This document shows positions 31,921-39,662 of a stretch of 39,662 bases of DNA, piece by piece. Location of the stretch: contig CAKQGD010000010.1 in NCBI GenBank assembly GCA_934232845.1, positions 1 to 39,662 of the forward strand, in the 5' to 3' direction. The DNA comes from an uncultured Oscillospiraceae bacterium (GTDB taxonomy: Bacteria > Bacillota > Clostridia > Oscillospirales > Ruminococcaceae). Position 1 is the first letter of the stretch, and each line of letters begins with the position of its first letter. The position numbers and the translations under genes are program-made. The notes below the pieces were generated by a model, which worked only from the letters and a program-made list of their open reading frames with translations, was not told the DNA's origin and ran no database searches.

Positions 31921-32262
31921 AGCGCTCGAGACCGTCCTCTCATTTGATTAACGCGCGGCAAAGGCATTTTATTGCATGCGGCTGCGAAAAATTTTCGAAA
32001 AGTACTTTTCCTTAAAAGTCTCATTTAATCGGTGCGGCTTTTCGGGTGTTTTGCTTCCCTCTTTGAAAAAACGGATTCTCGCCGTCCATGCCTCCGAAAA
32101 AAGCCCCTGAAGCGAACAAATCAAGTCGGTCATAAATCGACCGCCGTTTCAGGCGTGCTGCAGGCTTTCTTTTCCCCGCCTTCCTGCTGTTCTCTCTTTC
32201 ACGAAAAGGCAAAACCATTCCCTAACCGTTGAAACGATGCTGCCTTTATAATTGCAGGCCCG
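31921..32262. other. Intergenic region upstream of the ECF sigma gene
   Basis: About 340 bases with no supported gene. The part near 31960-32010 is AT-rich and should hold the sigma gene promoter; TAAAAT near 31970 is a possible -10. Short frames on both strands lack ribosome binding sites. Confidence 0.4.
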
Positions 32263-32307
32263 CCTGCGCCGGTTCACTTCGACCGGTACTTGAGGCAGGA
32301 ATTTTTT
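32263..32307 (+). terminator. Terminator-like hairpin of unknown transcript
   Basis: Two nested stems (CCTGC/GCAGG outside, CCGGT/ACCGG inside) are followed on the + strand by AATTTTTT. No + strand gene lies upstream of it, so it may end a small RNA or be a fortuitous structure. A TATAAT at 32247-32252 lacks a -35 partner. Confidence 0.45.
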
Positions 32308-32340
32308 CGGATGTCTCCGCCGAGAGTCTCGACGTCAACA

Positions 32341-32373
32341 AAAAAGGCACGTCCCGAAGAGGACGTGCCTTTT
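32341..32373. terminator. Terminator of hppA
   Basis: Stem AAAAAGGCACGTCC (32341-32354) with GGACGTGCCTTTT (32361-32373) and a 6-base loop. It lies 21 bases beyond the hppA stop; the - strand tail is a run of T. Confidence 0.92.
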
Positions 32374-32394
32374 AAAATGAGCAGAAGCCGTCTC

Positions 32395-34413
<2,019 letters not shown>

Positions 34414-34472
34414 AATTTGTATCCCCTTCTTTTTATTTTTCCGCAGTTGCCCCACTACGGAACGTCGCTGTC

Positions 34473-34501
34473 ATTATAACACCTGAAAAAGGGCATTGCA
34501 A
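34473..34501 (-). promoter_or_regulatory. Promoter of hppA
   Basis: On the - strand, -35 TTGCAA (34496-34501), a 17-base spacer and a perfect -10 TATAAT (34473-34478). The leader is about 55 bases. Confidence 0.87.
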
Positions 34502-34630
34502 GGACAATTTAATAATAACTGATAATATTTTCGACAAGTACTCCTTGGCTTTCATCAATATCCATAAAACGAACGCTATTTTTTTAACAAAGTGCCGAGA
34601 GAAGGAATTTCGTCAAAAATCTTCTTTCTT

Positions 34631-35362
34631 TTACACCTTAAAAATTCCCCGCGAAAGCACAGCCAAAATTGTCAGATGGACCGGATAATATGCATAGAAC
34701 GCATATCTTCGAAACGCCGCGGCAGGCGTTTTTTTCTTTCTGCCGAAAGAACAGCGCCGCAGAAGCGGCAGGGCCGCCGCAGAGGCAAAACCGACCGCGC
34801 CCGCGGACAGCTTCGGCCAAAAATCTCCATACCAAAATCCGTCCAGAGCCGACGCGCCCAGCGTCAGCAGAATAAATTCAAACACGGGTCCGACGGGGCT
34901 TTCTCCCCGGCGGGCTCCTTCCCAAAACCGCCAGATCAAACACACGCCCAGCGGCCCGTAGTCGCCGTGCAGCAGCGCATTCGCCGCCATCGCGCCGAAC
35001 AGCAGCAGCGCTCTTTGAAAAAGCCCGCATGTGCGGGAAAGCGCACCGATCAAGAGAAGCCCCGTCAAAAGCGTCGGGTACACATTTTGAAAGGATGGAT
35101 TCACTCCGCCGTGCAGCGCAAAGTCAAACGGCGCCTCGCTGAGAATTCCAAACCAAAAAAGCCGCAGCGCGTAGCGCCGAAAATTCTCCGTCCGCATGGC
35201 TCCCTGCGCCAGAAGAAACGCAAAGATCACGAATGCGGGGCGCCCGGGAATCCGCAGCAGAAGGTTCTGCGGAAAAAACACGGCCGCCGTATGGTCAAAC
35301 GTCATCAGCGCACAGGCGCACAGCTTCAGCGCATCCGGCGAAAGCGAAAGGGATTTTTTCAT
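34631..35362 (-). CDS. TraX-family membrane protein
   Basis: 243 residues with seven or eight membrane helices. The N-terminal LKLCACALMTFDHTAAVFFP and the ending YAFYAYYPVHLTILAVL are typical of the TraX family. Family members include the F-plasmid pilin acetylase TraX; chromosomal copies in Firmicutes are probably acyltransferases with unknown substrates. It overlaps the fbp stop by 4 bases (ATGA) and has almost no ribosome binding site of its own, so it depends on coupling. I see no conjugation genes nearby, so a conjugative role is not suggested. Confidence 0.85.
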   Translation of the reverse strand: MKKSLSLSPDALKLCACALMTFDHTAAVFFPQNLLLRIPGRPAFVIFAFLLAQGAMRTENFRRYALRLFWFGILSEAPFDFALHGGVNPSFQNVYPTLLTGLLLIGALSRTCGLFQRALLLFGAMAANALLHGDYGPLGVCLIWRFWEGARRGESPVGPVFEFILLTLGASALDGFWYGDFWPKLSAGAVGFASAAALPLLRRCSFGRKKKTPAAAFRRYAFYAYYPVHLTILAVLSRGIFKV

Positions 35363-37338
35363 CTGGACCGCTTGGTCTGCTGCGGAATCAGCCCGCTGCG
35401 GTAAGCGGCAAGCAGACGCTCCAGCGCGTGAATCTGTTCGGTCAGTTCGCGCCCGATATCGGTATCCGCGACTGAGCGGCGGCGCTGCATGGTCTCGACC
35501 ACATTGGAAATCGAGACAATGTCGCTGTTTTCCCGCACGGCCTCGTCAATCGTCGTAAACGCCTCGTGCGAGATGATGCGCATCCCGTACGAATTGTAGA
35601 TCAGCGTGTAGCCCGCGATGCCCGTTTCGGGCTGATACGCCTTGCAGAAGCCGCCGTCGATCATCAAAATCCGGCCGCCGCAGCGCACAGGACTTTCTCC
35701 CGACTTGGATTTGACCGGCACATGCCCCGCGATGACATGCGAATCGCACGGATCCAGATCAAACTCCCGCACAAGCAGGTCGAGCAGAGCAGGATCGTTC
35801 AGCTTGCGGTAAAAGGCGTTTTTCGGCTCGAAATGCGAATCCTTGTCGGCAACCAGCAGACGCTCGAACGTCGTCATGCGCGTCTTGCCGAACAGCGGAG
35901 ATTCGCGGCCACACCACAGCCACCACATAATATCTACGCCGTCCCGCTGCTCCCTGCTGCCGGGAACCCCGTAATACCCGGTGCGCACCATGCGGTCGCA
36001 GTAGTCGAGCAGCTCACGCCCGGCATATTGCTTTCCTCCAAAGGTGAACGCCATCGGCGTACAATCCTCCTCGATCGGCAGACAGCCGTGCATCAGCAGG
36101 TTGCCGTTGGCAATGCGGTAAACGGCGCCGTTGTCGATCAGAAAACGAATATGCTCCTGCAGGCGTTCGCTGCGCCGGAAGGATTCCTTGAGCGCGTCAA
36201 GCAGGTCGCACTCGTCCTTCGTCAGCTCATAGGGATTCGACGGGTCGATCGTCGGAAAGGTCGGGTCCTTGAGCGGATATGTATGGCCGTAGACCGTCAG
36301 CTCGCCTTTTTCATAATCGATCTTTTCAAGGATGCGGCGGTCGTCCATGCCGTATTCCGGATGGCGCAGAATCGTCTGCCCCTCGAGCTTGAACTGCAGC
36401 GTGGCGGCCGCACGGCGAAGCTTTGCCACCAGTTCGACATCGTTTAAGCCGATTTTTCCTTCTTCTATTATCTTGGGTTTGTAGACCATACTGTCGCCGT
36501 ATGTTTTTTCGGCAAAGGCCATCAGCGGACGCAGACTGATGCCGTAGCCGTTCTCAATCGTATCGACGTTGGCATAAGAGAGAGAGACGTTGAGCATATT
36601 GGCGATGCATGCCTCGTTGCCCGCCGCCGCGCCGATCCAGAGCATATCGTGATTGCCCCAGACAAAATCGACCGAATGGTGGTGCATCAGCTTGCGCATA
36701 ATGTGCTGCGCGCCGGGTCCGCGGTCGAACACATCCCCCAGCACATGCAGCCGGTCCACAATCAGATCCTTGATCAGGTCCGCGATCGCCTCAATGAACG
36801 CGTCGGCCCGGCCGACCGAGATGATCGTCATGAAAATGCGGTGATAATAATTCTCTTTGTTTTTTCCAAGCTCGGCGTGCAGCAGCTCGTCGAGAATATA
36901 GGCAAAATCCTCCGGCAGCTTTTTGCGTACCTTGGAACGGCTGTATTTTGAGGAGACGACCCGCGAAAGCCGCATCAGCCGCACCAGCGTGATATAGTAC
37001 CACTCGTTGAGGTTGGCAGCGTATTTTTCTTTTAACAGCGCCAGCTTACGCACGGGATAATAAATCAGGGTTGCAAGCTCCGCGCGCTCTTCCGAGGTCG
37101 CGCTGTCCGCAAACAGCTCGTCTATCTTCTCCCGAATGATGCCGGACGCGTTATTGAGAATATGCGTCACCGCCTCGTACTCGCCGTGCAGATCGCTGAT
37201 AAAATGCTCCGTGCCCTTGGGCAGATCGAGAATCGCCTGCAGGTTGATAATCTCCGTGCAGACGCTCTGAATCGTGGGGAACTGCTTTGCCATCATTTTT
37301 AAAAGCGCCGTATCGTTTGCCGTGGTCTGCCCGTTCAT
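35359..37338 (-). CDS. fbp: Fructose-1,6-bisphosphatase, class III
   Basis: 659 residues, the large Firmicutes-type enzyme of gluconeogenesis, unrelated to classes I and II. The metallophosphatase motifs are in order: ISDLHGEYEAVTHILNN, VLGDVFDRGPGAQHIM, DFVWGNHDMLWIGAA and VIAGHVPVKSKSGESPV with MIDGGFCKAYQ. The start at 37338 is chosen for GGAGG 8 bases upstream and its ATGA overlap with the cinA stop. Co-transcribed with cinA and the TraX-family gene. Confidence 0.96.
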   Translation of the reverse strand: MNGQTTANDTALLKMMAKQFPTIQSVCTEIINLQAILDLPKGTEHFISDLHGEYEAVTHILNNASGIIREKIDELFADSATSEERAELATLIYYPVRKLALLKEKYAANLNEWYYITLVRLMRLSRVVSSKYSRSKVRKKLPEDFAYILDELLHAELGKNKENYYHRIFMTIISVGRADAFIEAIADLIKDLIVDRLHVLGDVFDRGPGAQHIMRKLMHHHSVDFVWGNHDMLWIGAAAGNEACIANMLNVSLSYANVDTIENGYGISLRPLMAFAEKTYGDSMVYKPKIIEEGKIGLNDVELVAKLRRAAATLQFKLEGQTILRHPEYGMDDRRILEKIDYEKGELTVYGHTYPLKDPTFPTIDPSNPYELTKDECDLLDALKESFRRSERLQEHIRFLIDNGAVYRIANGNLLMHGCLPIEEDCTPMAFTFGGKQYAGRELLDYCDRMVRTGYYGVPGSREQRDGVDIMWWLWCGRESPLFGKTRMTTFERLLVADKDSHFEPKNAFYRKLNDPALLDLLVREFDLDPCDSHVIAGHVPVKSKSGESPVRCGGRILMIDGGFCKAYQPETGIAGYTLIYNSYGMRIISHEAFTTIDEAVRENSDIVSISNVVETMQRRRSVADTDIGRELTEQIHALERLLAAYRSGLIPQQTKRSR

Positions 37339-38600
37339 TTCCCGTTCCTCCCGTCGATCAGTCGTGTATCTCCGTCGATCAGCATCAGAGCCAGCCGCAG
37401 CGCCCAAGAGGACGCCATCAGACGAATCTGCTCCCTGTCATCCTCTCGGCCGCGGGCAAGGTGCAGCTTTTGCACCAGTTCTCTGCCGCAGCCGACGGCG
37501 GCGACATAGACCAGCCCCACGTTTTCCCCCTCCGGCCCCGCGTAGCCGGTCGAGGCGACCGCCGCATCCGCACCGGCGAGAGTCTTCACACCGCGCGCCA
37601 TTTCGAACGCACATTCGGCGCTGACCGCCGTTTTTTCCGAAAGTGTGCTCTGCGAAACGCCGAGAACCTGCTTTTTGATCTCTTCGCTATAGGCCACGAC
37701 GCCGCAGCCGAGCACCTTTGACGCGCCGGGAATCTCCACAATGCGCGAAGCGATCAGCCCGCCGGTACAGCTTTCCGCCGCGGCAAGCGTCAGGCCCTTT
37801 TCCCGATACACGGAAACAACCGCCTCCTGCAGGCTGTGGTAATCGGCGCCGTAGCAGTATTTCCCAAACTGCTCGCGCAGGCGCGCTTCCACAGGAGCGA
37901 TGGCCGCGCGGCACACCGCCTCGCTCTCTCCCCCCGCGGTGATGCGCAGCTGCACCTCGCCCGGCTTGGCATAAGGCGCAACGGTGGGATTCTCCATCTG
38001 CTCAATCTCTTCGCGGATGCGCGCCTCAAGAGACGACTCTCCGATTCCAAAGAAATTGAGCGTACGGCTCACCAGCACACGGTCGGTGCGCCGTCTCAGA
38101 TAGTCGGCAACCGGTCCTTCCAGCATGGGACGCATTTCCCGCGGAGGCCCCGGCATCAGAACGGCCGCCTTGCCGTCCTTCTCCAGAATACAGCCCGGTG
38201 CGGTGCCGTTGGGATTGGGCAGAACGATGCACCCCTCGGGCAGCATGGCCTGCTGCAGGTTGTTTTCCGTCATGGGACGGCCCGTCCGCTCGAAAAACGA
38301 ACGCAGCCGCGCCTCTTCTTTCGGATCTAACACGAGTTTTTTGTCAAAACAACGCGCCACGGTCTGCTTGGTCAGGTCGTCATAGGTCGGCCCAAGCCCG
38401 CCCGTCATCAGAATCAAGTCGCATTCGGCAAGCGCCGCTTCGACCGCACGCGCAAGCCGCTCGGGATTGTCGCCCACCACCGTCTGCCGGTACACACCGA
38501 TGCCTGTTTCCGCCAGCAGGCGTGCAATATCCGCGGCGTTTGTATTCACCACGTCGCCGAGCAGCAGCTCCGTTCCGACACAGAGAATCTGTGCATTCAT
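37335..38600 (-). CDS. cinA: CinA-family protein (competence/damage-inducible protein A)
   Basis: 421 residues, from ATG 38600 (AGGTGG 7 bases upstream). It has the two-domain CinA layout. The N-terminal MoCF-like domain has ILCVGTELLLGDVVNTNA and MTGGLGPTYDD. The C-terminal CinA domain has LAAAESCTGGLIASRIVEIPGAS and VASTGYAGPEG, the active-site region of NMN deamidase. CinA proteins recycle NMN (pyridine nucleotide salvage) and hydrolyse ADP-ribose. First gene of a three-gene operon with fbp and the TraX-family gene. Confidence 0.95.
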   Translation of the reverse strand: MNAQILCVGTELLLGDVVNTNAADIARLLAETGIGVYRQTVVGDNPERLARAVEAALAECDLILMTGGLGPTYDDLTKQTVARCFDKKLVLDPKEEARLRSFFERTGRPMTENNLQQAMLPEGCIVLPNPNGTAPGCILEKDGKAAVLMPGPPREMRPMLEGPVADYLRRRTDRVLVSRTLNFFGIGESSLEARIREEIEQMENPTVAPYAKPGEVQLRITAGGESEAVCRAAIAPVEARLREQFGKYCYGADYHSLQEAVVSVYREKGLTLAAAESCTGGLIASRIVEIPGASKVLGCGVVAYSEEIKKQVLGVSQSTLSEKTAVSAECAFEMARGVKTLAGADAAVASTGYAGPEGENVGLVYVAAVGCGRELVQKLHLARGREDDREQIRLMASSWALRLALMLIDGDTRLIDGRNGK

Positions 38601-38710
38601 ATGAAAACCACCTGTTTCTTTTGCTTTGTTCTCTTGATACCCGGCGAGTCGAAATTTCGCCGCCTGTGCGCACAAAAAGCCGGGCGCCGTTTTTTATCAT
38701 CTTCCCGGTT

Positions 38711-38739
38711 ATTATATCACGCCTTTGTCTCGGTTACAA
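38711..38739 (-). promoter_or_regulatory. Promoter of the cinA-fbp operon, overlapping the end of sigK
   Basis: On the - strand, -35 TTGTAA (38734-38739), a 17-base spacer and a perfect -10 TATAAT (38711-38716). The -35 lies inside the last codons of sigK and the -10 abuts its stop codon. Confidence 0.8.
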
Positions 38740-39118
38740 TCTCGTCCCCGTCCGGAAGGAGAAATCCCTCGCGCAGATGCGCAATCGCTTTTTTCTCAAT
38801 GCGCGATACATAGGATCTGGAAATGCCGAGACGCTGTGCGACCTCGCGCTGGGTTAAGGGCGCCGTGCCGCCGACCCCATAGCGAAGCAGGATGATCTCC
38901 TTTTCACGCGCGTCAGGCAGCGCCGAGATCAGCTCCCGCAGCTGCTGCATACGCAGCTTTTCTTCCACACGCTCCACCATGCTGCCTTCGTCTGCCATGA
39001 TGTCGAGCAGCGTCAGCGCGTTTCCGTCCTTATCCGTGTCGATCGGGTCGGAAAGATACACGTCCTGCGCGCTCTTTCTGCGGTTGCGGAAATGCATCAG
39101 GATTTCATTCGCTATCAT
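38717..39118 (-). CDS. sigK: 3' half of sigK (late mother-cell sporulation sigma factor), interrupted
   Basis: C-terminal half of a sporulation sigma-70 factor, up to 133 residues. Only the part from the AATGA core (39109) down is sigK proper: NEILMHFRNRRKSAQDVYLS, DPIDTDKDGN, then region 4 with LTQREVAQRLGISRSYVSRI. The DPIDTDKDGN stretch fits SigK; SigE has a Trp-Asp-Gly version there. Regions 1.2 to 2.3 are missing. At the point where the upstream half should join, the sequence passes into a recombinase gene. The B. subtilis counterpart is spoIIIC, joined to spoIVCB when the skin element is cut out. An ATG at 39118 exists but belongs to the element. Confidence 0.9.
   Translation of the reverse strand: MIANEILMHFRNRRKSAQDVYLSDPIDTDKDGNALTLLDIMADEGSMVERVEEKLRMQQLRELISALPDAREKEIILLRYGVGGTAPLTQREVAQRLGISRSYVSRIEKKAIAHLREGFLLPDGDEIVTETKA
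39105..39109 (-). other. Attachment-site core of the skin-like element
   Basis: AATGA on the - strand, the same 5-base core I recall for the B. subtilis skin element, placed in the Asn-Glu codons of NEILMH. The recombinase stop codon TGA is part of it. A second copy is expected at the other end of the element, outside the window. Confidence 0.75.
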
Positions 39119-39662
39119 CTCCCAACGGATACATAGGTTGCTCAACAGGGGGCAAATCCGCCTCTCCATCCTCCGCAAAGAGGTAAATATAGGCATTTTT
39201 GCCGTCCCAGAGCACTTTTTTGACGATGGTCCGCAGCAGGCGGCGTTTTTCCTCCAGCGTTGCCGAATCCACTGCGCTGGCAAAGGATTCGATCATCTCC
39301 TGATGGAAGGCAAACTCCTGATGCAGCATCCGGCTCTGTTCGGTAAGGGCTTCCAGTTCGGAAAGCCGTGCCTGCTGGGCCTCGCTCTCCCGGTGCAGCT
39401 CGTCGATCTGCTCCATGACGTACTTTGCTGAGGTGTCGCTGGCAACGGACAGGGATTCCACCAGCCGCTTGATGCGCTCCTCCGTTTCGGCGTGCTTTTC
39501 CCGGAGCAGCGCCAGCTCTGCGTCGTAACCCTCTTTGCTGCCGCTGATGACCTTCTTGGTCTGCGCCAGCAGCTTGGCAAGGGTTTCCTTGTCGGCGGAC
39601 AGCTTACGAATTTCTTCGATGATTTTAGCGTCCAGCGTGTTGCCGTTGCAGTTTTTCATAGA
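39105..39662. mobile_element. Left end of a skin-like sigK intervening element (partial)
   Basis: Everything right of 39105 appears to be the inserted element, which runs past the window edge; its size is unknown. The visible part is entirely the recombinase gene tail. Confidence 0.82.
39105..39662 (-). CDS. Large serine recombinase, C-terminal part (partial)
   Basis: About 185 residues visible; the gene continues beyond the window, so the catalytic serine domain is not seen. The visible part matches the C-terminal end of Clostridial large serine recombinases: KNCNGNTLDAKIIEEIRKL following the zinc-ribbon region, a long coiled coil (about residues 20-130), and the family ending RTIVKKVLWDGKNAYIYLF. 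It reads toward sigK and its TGA lies inside the attachment core. By position it is the probable SpoIVCA counterpart, the enzyme that would excise the element during sporulation. Confidence 0.85.
   Translation of the reverse strand, partial: SMKNCNGNTLDAKIIEEIRKLSADKETLAKLLAQTKKVISGSKEGYDAELALLREKHAETEERIKRLVESLSVASDTSAKYVMEQIDELHRESEAQQARLSELEALTEQSRMLHQEFAFHQEMIESFASAVDSATLEEKRRLLRTIVKKVLWDGKNAYIYLFAEDGEADLPPVEQPMYPLGDDSE

Noticed and set aside
38717..39118. Treating the sigma fragment as a pseudogene
   Set aside because: The reading frame is intact up to the AATGA core and the motif content is complete for its half, as expected of a gene rebuilt by excision rather than a decayed one.

Overview
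The window looks like chromosome from a spore-forming member of the Clostridia, probably Oscillospirales (Ruminococcaceae/Oscillospiraceae). The signs are a fairly high G+C coding background with AT-rich promoters, strong GGAGG-type ribosome binding sites, several TTG starts, a two-subunit iron-sulfur L-serine dehydratase, a class III fructose-bisphosphatase, a DUF3783 protein, a SpoIID-domain protein and a sporulation sigma factor. The family level is inference. No rRNA, tRNA, CRISPR array or complete insertion sequence was found.

Layout. Positions 109-6287 (+ strand) form a compact run: MoxR ATPase, DUF58 protein, a TgpA-like membrane protein lacking its transglutaminase domain, a small unknown protein, a SpoIIM-like membrane protein, then sdaAB-sdaAA, closed by a strong bidirectional terminator. 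From there almost every gene is on the - strand. In order of rising coordinate these are: ruvX/yqgF, a SpoIID fusion protein, thiI and a cysteine desulfurase (one operon read from a promoter near 11.2 kb); a PflA-like radical SAM protein; gpsA; an amino acid permease; endonuclease IV; a cupin; a DUF3783/metallo-hydrolase pair; a secreted protein ending in NPTTGAAL; the copper operon copA-csoR with an evident CsoR operator; a zinc-ribbon membrane protein; a paralogue of the secreted protein ending in NPSTGAAL; a zinc-type operon (Fur-family regulator, binding protein, ATPase, permease) with a Fur-like operator; an ECF sigma factor with an RsgI-like anti-sigma protein carrying five PepSY repeats; a K+-dependent type membrane pyrophosphatase; and cinA-fbp-traX.

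The right edge is the most striking part. The 3' half of sigK (38717-39109) is joined at an AATGA core to the C-terminal end of a large serine recombinase whose stop codon lies in that core. This is the arrangement of a skin-type element that interrupts sigK and must be excised in the mother cell for SigK to be made. A lone + strand gene for an extremely cysteine-rich 84-residue protein (29037-29291) has an upstream sequence fitting the SigK promoter pattern, so it may be a late mother-cell (spore coat) gene under the interrupted sigma factor.

Other notable points: copA carries a C-terminal heavy-metal domain preceded by an in-frame Shine-Dalgarno and ATG that could yield a free CopZ chaperone; the SpoIID protein seems to carry a degenerate CinA-like domain at its N terminus; and the two secreted NPxTG-ending proteins lack the membrane anchor expected of sortase substrates.
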